DNA from: DAOUKH01 sp965207995
GTDB taxonomy: Bacteria; Chloroflexota; Dehalococcoidia; SHYB01
Assembly: GCA_965207995.1 (NCBI GenBank)
Contig: OZ242299.1
Span: 1,612,001 to 1,676,000, forward strand
DNA: 64,000 nt
Direction of reading: 5' to 3'
A model generated the notes under the pieces. The model was given only the letters and a program-made list of their open reading frames with translations. It was not told the origin of the DNA and did no database searches. Positions 35,297-43,647 of the stretch are shown here, piece after piece. The position numbers were made by a program, and so were the translations under genes. The first letter of the stretch is position 1, and each line of letters opens with the position of its first letter.

Positions 35297-36157
35297 CTAC
35301 GAGGAGCCGTTGTCCAGAAAACTCAGGATGACCTCAGCCAGCCGGTGCGGCGCCCATTCCACTACGTCGCCGCCCGTGTCGTCCATGGTGACGAGGGAGC
35401 CGTCGGCCAGGAGGTCCGCGACAAGCCGACCCTGGCGGCCAAGGCGCTCTTCCCCCTCAGTGGCCAGCTCCACCACCAACGTCCTGGCCTTGATGCGGCT
35501 CAGCGCGGCTTCGAAATCGAACCCGATGTTGGCCCGGTAAACCCCGCGAACGCTGTCCCGCGCTTGCATGAAGTCCACCGCACGGTCCGCCAGCACCTTG
35601 AGCGCGCCGGGGGAGAGTTTTCGGGCAGCGAGCACCTTCTGGTCCCACCATATCCCGCTCAGGCTGACGTAGCTGGAAGCCCATTCCCCGAGCAGGCGCG
35701 GCGCTTCGGACAGGGTTTCGTCGCCCTTGCTCTGCCGCCCCATGATGGCGTGAATGGCGGCGCTGCGCTTCTCTCGGTCGACGATGATGCTGTGCGTCTC
35801 GCCGCACAGTATCACGCTCCCCACACGTTGCGGCCACCCGGACGCAAGCGCCGCCGCGACCTTGTTCCCGGTGCCTAGGCCAAAGATGTCCGCCCTGGCA
35901 ATGCCGAGCGCGTCCTGGAATTGAACGACGCTCAGAGCCAGGTCTTCCATCGGCGCCTCGGCGGGCAGCCGGTCCGAGCCGCCGGAGTCCAGCAGGTCGG
36001 GAGCGAAAACACGGTAGCGCTTGGCGAGTAGGGGAATGAGGCCCGTGTACACCCGAAACGACCGAGAATTCGGGTGGAGGAGGACCAGAGGACTGCCTTC
36101 GCCGTCCGCCGCGTAGTGGATCTGCCCCATGGGCGTGTCAGCGTATGATCGCTTCAA
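35297..36157 (-). CDS. Alpha/beta-hydrolase-fold protein lacking the usual nucleophile
   Basis: A 286-residue alpha/beta-hydrolase-fold protein. The fold is recognisable from P-L-V-L-L-H-P-N-S-R-S-F, Y-R-V-F-A-P-D-L-L-D-S-G-G-S-D and the C-terminal H-R-L-A-E-V-I-L-S-F-L, but the nucleophile elbow G-x-S-x-G reads G-L-G-T-G, with Gly in place of Ser. It may be catalytically dead, use another residue, or act as a binding protein. TTG 36157 has GGAGG 5-6 nt ahead; the longer alternative is a GTG at 36250 overlapping the SDR stop (GTGA), which would add a poorly conserved 31-residue tail. Confidence 0.72.
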   Translation of the reverse strand: MKRSYADTPMGQIHYAADGEGSPLVLLHPNSRSFRVYTGLIPLLAKRYRVFAPDLLDSGGSDRLPAEAPMEDLALSVVQFQDALGIARADIFGLGTGNKVAAALASGWPQRVGSVILCGETHSIIVDREKRSAAIHAIMGRQSKGDETLSEAPRLLGEWASSYVSLSGIWWDQKVLAARKLSPGALKVLADRAVDFMQARDSVRGVYRANIGFDFEAALSRIKARTLVVELATEGEERLGRQGRLVADLLADGSLVTMDDTGGDVVEWAPHRLAEVILSFLDNGSS

Positions 36158-36246
36158 GCCGACCTCCGGTTCGCCAGATGTCTCACCACTCGTCCGGGCC
36201 GCGAAACGCGGAGTGCCCGAGCCGCGGCGTCCCGCCCCCAGGACCT

Positions 36247-37065
36247 TCACTTCGGCAGTATCACTCGCAGGTTACTGCCCGGCTGCGCTCCGCCGGTGAG
36301 GCGGATGGCCTGGCCGGTAATATAGGACGACGCGTCGCTGACCAAGAACAGCGCAAGCGCGGCGACCTCCTCGGGCGTGCCGAGGCGGCCCAGCGGCGTG
36401 CGGCTCAGCGCCTTTTGCTCAAGGGGCGGATCCGCCTTCATCACCGCGTCCACGGCTGCCGTTCTGATCAGGTAAGGCACAATGGCGTTGAACCGCACGT
36501 AGGGAGCAAGCTCGGCGGCCAGCGTCCGGGTGATGCTGATGACTCCCGCCTTCGGAGCGCCGTAGTGGGCGTACCACGTTAACGGGCCACTGCCGGCAAT
36601 GTCGGCGACGTTGACGACAGCCCCGGAGCCCCGCTCCAACATGTGAGCCCCGACCGTTCGACAGCCCAGATACGTTGTCTTGAGGTTCTGCTGGATGCCC
36701 TCATTCCAGCGTTGCGGCGTCAATTCCAGGAAGGGCGTGGGAACGGTGCCCCCGCCCACGTTGTTGACGAGCCCGTCCACCGCTCCAAAGGCGCTCACAG
36801 CCTGGGCAAGGAGCGATTCCGCATAATCGCTGCGCCGCATGTCCCCGACGACGCACAGGGTTTGCCCTCCCCGGGCTTCCAGGTCGGCCGCCACGCCCCT
36901 GAGCTGGGTCTCGCTCGCCTCGGGGTCCTTGATGTTCATGCCGGCAAGGACCACGTTCGCTCCGGCTTCCGCGAATGCCGTGGCGATGGCTCGACCGATG
37001 CCCTGGCCGGCGCCGGTGACGATGGTGGTCCGTCCCTTGAGGGAGAAGAGGTCTAACACGCTCAT
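36247..37065 (-). CDS. Short-chain dehydrogenase/reductase (SDR)
   Basis: A 272-residue classical SDR. Rossmann motif T-G-A-G-Q-G-I-G, N-N-V-G-G, and Y-G-A-P-K as the Y-x-x-x-K catalytic pair; G-T-P-E-E-V-A-A-L-A-L-F and S-Y-I-T-G-Q are typical ends. Substrate is unknown. A 133-bp stretch of its 5' part (36893-37025) is almost identical to the next SDR although the rest is much more diverged. Confidence 0.87.
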   Translation of the reverse strand: MSVLDLFSLKGRTTIVTGAGQGIGRAIATAFAEAGANVVLAGMNIKDPEASETQLRGVAADLEARGGQTLCVVGDMRRSDYAESLLAQAVSAFGAVDGLVNNVGGGTVPTPFLELTPQRWNEGIQQNLKTTYLGCRTVGAHMLERGSGAVVNVADIAGSGPLTWYAHYGAPKAGVISITRTLAAELAPYVRFNAIVPYLIRTAAVDAVMKADPPLEQKALSRTPLGRLGTPEEVAALALFLVSDASSYITGQAIRLTGGAQPGSNLRVILPK

Positions 37066-37080
37066 GGTAGGTTGCCGTCT

Positions 37081-37893
37081 TCAGATAATCATCTCGGGTT
37101 TCCCGGTTACCAGGGCCCCGCCCGTAATGTTGATGGTCTCGCCGGTGACGTAGGAGGACCCGTCGCCGGCGAGGAAGAGGGCCAACGCCGCGATTTCCGC
37201 GGGCCTGGCGCCACGTCCCATGGGAATCGTGGCCACCGCCATGCGCTCCTTCTCCGGATCCTCGTCCCATTGCGATCTCATCCACTCCGTCATGACCCAA
37301 GTGGGAGCTATGCCATTGACTCGAACCCCGAACGGGCCGAGCTCCGCGGCGACCGTCTGGGTCAGGTTGATGACGCCGGCTTTGCCGGCGCCGTAGTGAG
37401 CGCGGTGGAGCGCAGGCCGCCGCCCATCCATGGAGGATATGTTGACGATGGCGCCGGCCCGGCGTTCCGCCATGTGGGCGCCGACATAGCGGCACCCTAA
37501 GAACGTGGTGGTAATGTTCTCGTCGATGCCGGCGTCCCACTCCTCCTCGCTCAATTCGACGAACGGCGTGAGTCCGGTGCCGCCAACGTTGTTGACTAGG
37601 ATGTCGATCTTCCCAAAGGCAGCGATGGCCTCGCGCACCATGTCTTGAACGTCTTGAGGCCTCCGCATATCGGCGACGATCGGCAGAGTCGTTACGCCCA
37701 GTTTCTCCAGGTCCGCGGCGACGCCCCTGAGCTGGGTCTCGCTCGCCTCGGGGTCCTTGACGTTGATGCCGGCAAGGACCACGTTTGCTCCGGCTTCCGC
37801 GAATGCCGTGGCGATGGCTCGACCGATGCCCTGGCCGGCGCCGGTGACGATGGCCACTTTTCCTTTGAGTGAGAATCGGTCCAAGATCGTCAT
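37081..37893 (-). CDS. Short-chain dehydrogenase/reductase (SDR)
   Basis: A 270-residue classical SDR with T-G-A-G-Q-G-I-G, N-N-V-G-G, the catalytic Ser in N-I-S-S-M-D and Y-G-A-G-K. The long open frame continues upstream through the permease gene in another frame; ATG 37893 gives the normal family N-terminus. Paralogue of the adjacent downstream SDR, with which it shares the 37721-37853 conversion tract. Confidence 0.88.
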   Translation of the reverse strand: MTILDRFSLKGKVAIVTGAGQGIGRAIATAFAEAGANVVLAGINVKDPEASETQLRGVAADLEKLGVTTLPIVADMRRPQDVQDMVREAIAAFGKIDILVNNVGGTGLTPFVELSEEEWDAGIDENITTTFLGCRYVGAHMAERRAGAIVNISSMDGRRPALHRAHYGAGKAGVINLTQTVAAELGPFGVRVNGIAPTWVMTEWMRSQWDEDPEKERMAVATIPMGRGARPAEIAALALFLAGDGSSYVTGETINITGGALVTGKPEMII

Positions 37894-37931
37894 GGCTCTC
37901 AGCGTTTCCGCTCGGCCGGCTGCATCGAGGC

Positions 37932-38849
37932 TCAGGCGCCGGACGCTCGCAACCTCGGGTCGAGCACGTCTCTCAGGGCGTCCCCCAAGAGGTTGAAGGC
38001 CAGCACCGTAGCGGTGATGGCCAGCCCTGGGAAGAGCGCGATCCAGGGGGCCTGGATCATATACTGCCGTCCCGCGCCGGACAGCATGTTGCCCCACGTC
38101 GGCGTGGGAGGCGGCGGTCCCAAGCCCAAGAACGAAAGGGATGCCTCGGCGATGATCGCGAATCCCAGGTTGATCGTGACCAGGACGATGATTGGAGAGG
38201 TGACGTTGGGGAGGATATGCCTGAAGGCGATCCGCCAGCCCGAGCTGCCTATGGCACGGGCCGCCTCGACGTACATCAGCTCCTTGGCAGAGTAGACATC
38301 CGCTCGGACAACGCGGCTGGCGATGGGCGTCAACACGAATCCAAGGGCTAGGATGACGTTCTGAAGGCCAGACCCCAGCACGGTGACGACAACCATCGCC
38401 ATAAGGAGTAGGGGAACAGACATGATGGCGTCCATGATCCGCTGTACCACCATATCGAACTTGCCGCCGATGTAGCCGGAGGCAAGGCCCCAAAGGGCGC
38501 CGTGGAGGATTCCCGCGGCAACGGAGGCCACTCCCACCAGCAAAGATACGCGCGTGCCGTGGAGCACGCGGCTAAAGGTGTCGCGACCCACGTCGTCGGT
38601 GCCGAAGAGATGTTTCCAGCTCGGGCCCTGCAAGCGGTCTATCGGGTTGATCTCAGAGAACCCGAAGGGGGCGATAAGGTCGACAGTGATCGCGGCGAAG
38701 GCGACCGCGAAAATCACCACGGCGCCGGCGGCCCCCAGAGGCTTGCGCTTCGAGAAGCTCCAGATCATGGCCGGCACCGCGAGGTACAGCCGTCGCGGGG
38801 CCAGCCGCCGCACGGCTTCTACGCCACGAGTTTGCGGTGCATGGTCCAT
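37932..38849 (-). CDS. Peptide/nickel-type ABC permease (DppC-like)
   Basis: A 305-residue inner-membrane permease of the DppC/OppC class. An N-terminal helix, then H-L-F-G-T-D-D-V-G-R-D-T-F-S-R-V-L-H-G-T-R-V-S-L and the EAA loop E-A-A-R-A-I-G-S-S-G-W-R-I-A-F-R-H-I-L-P-N are characteristic. The ATG overlaps the DppB stop as TGATG. No DppD/DppF ATPases are found nearby, so the importer must borrow ATPases or they are encoded elsewhere. Confidence 0.92.
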   Translation of the reverse strand: MDHAPQTRGVEAVRRLAPRRLYLAVPAMIWSFSKRKPLGAAGAVVIFAVAFAAITVDLIAPFGFSEINPIDRLQGPSWKHLFGTDDVGRDTFSRVLHGTRVSLLVGVASVAAGILHGALWGLASGYIGGKFDMVVQRIMDAIMSVPLLLMAMVVVTVLGSGLQNVILALGFVLTPIASRVVRADVYSAKELMYVEAARAIGSSGWRIAFRHILPNVTSPIIVLVTINLGFAIIAEASLSFLGLGPPPPTPTWGNMLSGAGRQYMIQAPWIALFPGLAITATVLAFNLLGDALRDVLDPRLRASGA

Positions 38850-39799
38850 CAAGCGTAACGAATACGTGGGTCGAGCCACGCCACGATGAGATCAACGCTC
38901 AAGTTCACGAATACCACCATCATGGCGAAGAATATGGTGACTGCTTGCAGCGCCGGGTAGTCCCGCTGAGCGATGGAGTTGACGGTGTGCAAGCCGAGGC
39001 CCGGGATCGAGAAGATGGTCTCGATGATGATGGCGCTGGCCATGAGGTTGGCGAAGATCACGCCGCCAACCGCCACCGTTGGCCCCATGGCATTCTTCAT
39101 GGCATGGACGAAGATGACCCTGCGTTCCACAAGGCCTTTGGCCCTGGCGGTCCGCACGTAATCTTGCCTGAGGACCTCAAGCAGCGATGAGCGGATGAAC
39201 CTGGCCAGGATGCCAGCGACGATGGCTCCGGACACGACCGCCGCAGGGAGGACCTGCTCCAGGTTGGTCAGGGGGTTGTCCAGGAAGTCCTGATAGGGTA
39301 TTGGGGCACTGTATCCCCACCATCTCGCAGGAAAGACGATGACCAGCGTCGCAATCCAGAAGCCTGGCACGGCTAGCGCGGTGACGGCGAAGACCCTGGT
39401 AACGTAGTCGATGATCGTATCCTGCCTGAGTGCAGAGATGACCCCCGCGGGCACCGAGATCAGGAGCGCGATGACCATGGAGAGCCCGGCAACCTGAAGG
39501 GTTATGGGCGCCCGCCGCAAGACCTCGTCGATCACCGGCTCGCCGTCCAGGAATGAATCTCCCAGGTCGCCCCTCACGAACCGGCCAAGCGTGACGAAAT
39601 ACTGCTTGACGACCGGCTCGTCGATACCGAGGTCGGCGCGCAAGCGAGCCTCGACTTCGGGATCGCCTGAGGACGACGCTTCAATCAGGAGGGCATCGAC
39701 GGCGTCTCCCGGCACAAGCCGGATCAGGGAGAACACCAGCGTGAAGACGAAAAACGCGACGGGAATAATTAGGAGGAGCCGTCTGACGACGTACGCCAT
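38849..39799 (-). CDS. Peptide/nickel-type ABC permease (DppB-like)
   Basis: A 316-residue permease of the DppB/OppB class with the N-terminal membrane helix (M-A-Y-V-V-R-R-L-L-L-I-I-P), R-L-V-P-G-D-A-V, L-G-I-D-E-P-V-V-K-Q-Y, and EAA-type loop ... Y-V-R-T-A-R-A-K-G-L-V-E-R-R-V-I-F-V-H-A-M-K-N-A. It follows the binding-protein gene after about 45 bp. Confidence 0.92.
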   Translation of the reverse strand: MAYVVRRLLLIIPVAFFVFTLVFSLIRLVPGDAVDALLIEASSSGDPEVEARLRADLGIDEPVVKQYFVTLGRFVRGDLGDSFLDGEPVIDEVLRRAPITLQVAGLSMVIALLISVPAGVISALRQDTIIDYVTRVFAVTALAVPGFWIATLVIVFPARWWGYSAPIPYQDFLDNPLTNLEQVLPAAVVSGAIVAGILARFIRSSLLEVLRQDYVRTARAKGLVERRVIFVHAMKNAMGPTVAVGGVIFANLMASAIIIETIFSIPGLGLHTVNSIAQRDYPALQAVTIFFAMMVVFVNLSVDLIVAWLDPRIRYA

Positions 39800-39844
39800 A
39801 GGCTCCTCCTAATTATGCGTCGTTTACCCCGCCGAGCGTTGTGT

Positions 39845-41551
39845 TTAGTTGTCGTACCAGAGCCGTTCGTGGTCCCGAACGTAGGTATTGATGGGCTGGA
39901 CTTTGTACCGGCCCGAATCACTCGTCCTGAGGTCTGCATCCGCGACCGCCCACGTGAGGGAGTCGGCTACGCGCTGGAGCACTAGCTGATTGGTCAGGAT
40001 GTAGTCCTGGATTTCCTTGACCTTGACTTGCCGCGCCGCATCGTCGCCGGTTGCGAGCATGTCATCGATCATCGCGTCAAGCTCCGGATCAGCCAGGCCG
40101 GAGCTGTTCTTGGCTCCGGTGGAATGGTAGTTGTTGTTCATGTAGGACTCGGGGCTGTTCGCGCCACCGAAGCCCCAGGCGACGTCCCTGAACGCCACGT
40201 CCTCGGTATGCTTCTTGAAGGAGGCGAAGTCCGGTTCCACGTTGGACACGACCTTGAAGCCCAGAGCCTTCATCTCCTCGATGAATACCTCGACGTTGGC
40301 CTCGTAGTCGCGCTGGAACTTGACGGAGTCCACGTGCAGCTCGTAGCCCTCCGGTACGCCGGCCTCCCTGAGCAAGGCTATGGCCTCTTCAACGTCATAC
40401 CGGTAGGAGTACTTCTCGGCGGCCAACTCTTCAGGGGTCAAGGCCCAGGCCGTCCCGTGCTGACCGGAGACCGGACCCGCCCACTGACCGAGGCCGCCGA
40501 ACGCCGCTTGAATGTGGGCGTCGAGGTCCATTCCAAGGGCGATGGCTTTGCGCACTCGAACGTCCTGGAACAACGGATTGTTTTGGTTGTAGTAGAGGAC
40601 GTAGGAGCTCTGCCACAGGTACTCGATCACTTGGGCGTCGGGTCTCGCTCTCTGTACCTCCTGCACCTCTTCGTTGAACAAGTACTCGATGTAGTTCAGC
40701 TTGCCGGTAACGGTCGCGGCCGTCCGGGCCGCTCGGTCCGGGATGATCAAGCTTTCGGTGGCATCGACGTAGGGCAACTGGTTCCCGACGTGGTCTTCCT
40801 TCCAGTAGCTGTCGTTCCGGTCCATGAAGACGCCGACGTCTTTTTCCAACCGATTCAGCGTGAAAGGCCCGGTGCCGATCGCCTGGGTGTTGAGGTCTTC
40901 CGTTTCGGGGGCCACGATGAGGGCCTCCCGTCCCGCCATGGCGAACGGAAGCAGTACGTCGACCTGGCTCGTATTGATGACGAAGGTGTACGGGTCCGGG
41001 GTCTCGAAGCTCACGACGTTCTTATACGTTGTCTTGTAGGAGCTTCCCTCACCGGAGAGCCGTTCCAAATTCCACTTGATGTCCTCCGAGGTCAGCTCGC
41101 GTCCGTTGTGGTACATGACCCCAGTGTTCAGCTTGAACGTCATGCGCTCCCCGTTGTTGGAGAGGGTGACCCCCTCAGCAATGTCCGGCACGGTTATGAC
41201 GTCGTTGGCCGTTTCGAGCGTATCGAGCTTCATCAGGCGGTTGTAGATTGGGCTCACCGACTGCGCCGTCATGTGGTTCCCGTAGTGGGGGTCCAGGTTC
41301 GGCAAGTTGGGACAGCACCACGCCCATGAGATGGAACCGCCGTACTTGGCGCCGAACGCCGGCGTGGCAGTGGGTGCGGGAGTGGCAGTGGGCGCCGGCG
41401 TTGCCGTGGGCTGCGGGACCGCCGTCGGCGGGGGAGAAGTCGGGACCGCGGTCGGGTCAGTTCCTCCGCCGCAGGCCGCAACGACCAGCGAGACGACAAC
41501 CCCAAGTACCAGTAAGAATCCGACTGCCTTTCGGCTGCTTATCGTTCCCAT
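39845..41551 (-). CDS. Extracellular solute-binding lipoprotein, family 5
   Basis: A 568-residue family 5 (DppA/OppA-like) binding lipoprotein. The signal ends in the lipobox V-V-A-A-C, followed by a Pro/Thr/Ala linker with P-T-A-T-P-A repeats (about residues 34-62) that tethers the binding domain. The body has Y-G-G-S-I-S-W, L-K-W/R-x-F-type E-D-I-K-W-N-L-E-R and G-T-G-P-F-T-L-N-R. ATG 41551 has a GGAGGGGG site; longer frame is not used. Ligands of this family include peptides, nickel, sugars and other organics; the neighbouring CoA-transfer enzymes suggest an organic acid or ester here. Confidence 0.92.
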   Translation of the reverse strand: MGTISSRKAVGFLLVLGVVVSLVVAACGGGTDPTAVPTSPPPTAVPQPTATPAPTATPAPTATPAFGAKYGGSISWAWCCPNLPNLDPHYGNHMTAQSVSPIYNRLMKLDTLETANDVITVPDIAEGVTLSNNGERMTFKLNTGVMYHNGRELTSEDIKWNLERLSGEGSSYKTTYKNVVSFETPDPYTFVINTSQVDVLLPFAMAGREALIVAPETEDLNTQAIGTGPFTLNRLEKDVGVFMDRNDSYWKEDHVGNQLPYVDATESLIIPDRAARTAATVTGKLNYIEYLFNEEVQEVQRARPDAQVIEYLWQSSYVLYYNQNNPLFQDVRVRKAIALGMDLDAHIQAAFGGLGQWAGPVSGQHGTAWALTPEELAAEKYSYRYDVEEAIALLREAGVPEGYELHVDSVKFQRDYEANVEVFIEEMKALGFKVVSNVEPDFASFKKHTEDVAFRDVAWGFGGANSPESYMNNNYHSTGAKNSSGLADPELDAMIDDMLATGDDAARQVKVKEIQDYILTNQLVLQRVADSLTWAVADADLRTSDSGRYKVQPINTYVRDHERLWYDN

Positions 41552-41662
41552 TAGAAATACCCCCTCCCCAACACTTGCCCGACCCTGCGTTCGAGTCGGG
41601 ATTCGGCATGAACCGGGCCACCGATGGCGCATGGTCCAAACTCGACCGCCACTCGGGGCCGA

Positions 41663-41691
41663 AAACTACCAATTCAAGGCCCTTTTGTCAA
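41663..41691 (-). promoter_or_regulatory. Promoter for the ABC importer/catabolic operon
   Basis: TTGACA (41691-41686) and TAGTTT (41668-41663) on the minus strand, 17 bp apart. This divergent region (41552-41876) separates the leftward operon from the rightward ThDP-enzyme operon; apart from this promoter no other element was recognised in it. Confidence 0.6.
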
Positions 41692-41876
41692 GCGATATTT
41701 GTTGCGGGCGCAAGCGCCGCTCTCACGGGGTCATTGACGGAAGTCGCAGCGGCTGCCAGATGCCCCATGGCCGACGACGTGAATGGGAGAAACAGCGGCA
41801 GGGCCCTGATTTGTGCTAGGATGGCGAATCCGGTCCGCTGAGGCGACATCCACTCCAGAAAAAGAGGGGAAGTTGT

Positions 41877-43544
41877 ATGGGGCAAGTTACCGCGGGTCAG
41901 ATCCTGGCCCAAGCACTTGCGGCCGAAGGCGTAGACACGTTCTTTCACCTCCTAGAGCGGGAACGTCTCGTTTACGATTTGACCACGGCCGGGCTGAGAC
42001 CGGTCCTGGTCCGCAACGAGCTGGCCGGGGGGATGATGGCGCACGGCTACAGCCGAGTGGCCGGCAAGCCGGGCGTCGTTCTCACGGCTCCCGGCCCCGG
42101 CACCGCGAACCTCGTCCCGGCCCTGGCCAACGCCCTTGCGGACGCTTGCCCCGTCATCGCCTTAGGAGCGTCGGCTCATCTGCTGGACCGCCACACGGGT
42201 ACTTTTCAAGAAATGGACCAGGTGAGATTGATGGAGCCGGCCACGAAATGGGCTGCCCAACTCACCCATCCCCACAGGATTGCCGAGTACGTCAGCTCGG
42301 CGTTCCGCCATGCGCTTGCCGCTCCCCAAGGGCCGGTGTATCTCGACTTGCCCGCGGACGTCGCGGAACAGGGACCGCCGATAGACGAAGAGCAGGCGAA
42401 GCGGCCCACCAAATACCGGACACAGGCGCGGCCGCATGCAGATCCTGCTCTCGTGGAGCAGGCGATCGAGTTGTTGGCCCAGGCCCAGAGGCCCCTCGTT
42501 GTCTCGGGCAGCGGCGTGCTGTGGTCGGGCGCCAGCAGCGAGCTGCAGGGTTTCGTCGACCTCACGGGGACCCCCTTTTTCACGACGCCTCAGAGTCGCG
42601 GGGTCATTCCGGAAGACCATCCTCTCTTTTTTGGCGGGGCTCGGTCGATGGCGTTTCGAGAGGCGGATGTGGTGCTGGTGGTGGGCACACGAGCCAATAT
42701 CATCTCGACCTTCTTCTTGCCGCCCCGGTGGAACCCGGACGTGAAGATCATCGCGGTGAATCTGGACCCGACGGAGATCGGCAAAAACGCCCCGGTGGAG
42801 GTCGGCCTGTACGGCGACGCTCAGGCGGTGTTGCGCCAGCTCACCGATGCAGCCAGGGGCCGCTTCGAGCCGGGCCGGTCCGAATGGGTCAGTGCCCTCG
42901 CCAAACGCGACGCCAGCCGAGCGGAGCGCGAGGCACAGCACCTCAACTCCGACCAGACGCCGATCCACCCGCTCCGGCTGTGCCGCGAAGTTCGAGCTTT
43001 CATGGACCGCGACGCCATACTCGCCCTGGATGGGAATGAGACGCTGGTCTACGGGAATCAATCGATCCCGACTTTCGTGCCAGGGCACCGGCTCACTCCA
43101 GGGCCTCATGGGACCATGGGGGTGGGCGTGCCTTTCGGGATCGGGGCCCAGCTCGCCAAGCCTGACAAGCAGGTCGTGGTCCTCACTGGAGATGGGGCGT
43201 TCGGCTGGTATGGCATCGAGGTCGATACCGCCGTCCGCTACCAGCTTCCGGTGCTGTTCGTGATTTGCAACAATGGAGGGTACGCGGCCGCTTTCGAAGG
43301 GATCGATAACCCGCAGCGAGAGCTGGGCTTCACTCGATACGATCGAATGATGGAAGCCCTGGGAGGCCACGGCGAGTTCGTCGAGCGCCCGGAGGACATC
43401 CGGCCTGCCCTCGAACGGGCCTACGCCTCCGGCAAACCAGCAGCGGTAAACGTCATCACGGACCCCTACGCCAGCGCCAGCACCGCGGCGTTCTTCACCA
43501 GGCCTGACCGCCAGGGCGTCGGTGACGTCGGGTGGTATCTCTAG
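41877..43544 (+). CDS. ThDP-dependent enzyme, 2-hydroxyacyl-CoA lyase/oxalyl-CoA decarboxylase-like
   Basis: A 555-residue thiamine-diphosphate enzyme of the acetolactate synthase/oxalyl-CoA decarboxylase superfamily. It has the N-terminal PYR domain with catalytic Glu in V-R-N-E-L-A-G-G, a central domain with V-V-S-G-S-G-V-L and a C-terminal PP domain with the G-D-G-A-F-G ... C-N-N-G-G-Y cofactor motif. The Y-G-I-E-V-D-T-A and E-F-V-E-R-P-E-D-I stretches recall 2-hydroxyacyl-CoA lyases. Being next to a family III CoA transferase fits a role on acyl-CoA thioesters. It could instead be a benzoylformate-type decarboxylase. ATG 41877 follows GAGGGGAAG. Confidence 0.85.
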   Translation: MGQVTAGQILAQALAAEGVDTFFHLLERERLVYDLTTAGLRPVLVRNELAGGMMAHGYSRVAGKPGVVLTAPGPGTANLVPALANALADACPVIALGASAHLLDRHTGTFQEMDQVRLMEPATKWAAQLTHPHRIAEYVSSAFRHALAAPQGPVYLDLPADVAEQGPPIDEEQAKRPTKYRTQARPHADPALVEQAIELLAQAQRPLVVSGSGVLWSGASSELQGFVDLTGTPFFTTPQSRGVIPEDHPLFFGGARSMAFREADVVLVVGTRANIISTFFLPPRWNPDVKIIAVNLDPTEIGKNAPVEVGLYGDAQAVLRQLTDAARGRFEPGRSEWVSALAKRDASRAEREAQHLNSDQTPIHPLRLCREVRAFMDRDAILALDGNETLVYGNQSIPTFVPGHRLTPGPHGTMGVGVPFGIGAQLAKPDKQVVVLTGDGAFGWYGIEVDTAVRYQLPVLFVICNNGGYAAAFEGIDNPQRELGFTRYDRMMEALGGHGEFVERPEDIRPALERAYASGKPAAVNVITDPYASASTAAFFTRPDRQGVGDVGWYL

Positions 43545-43647
43545 AGATGCCGGCCGATCATGTCGCCCCACCGGCGGCGCCCTGTGCCGGCCCTGGCAAG
43601 CGGCACGCAGGGACGAGCACCCGCGGGCCCTCGGAGGAGGTAACCTG

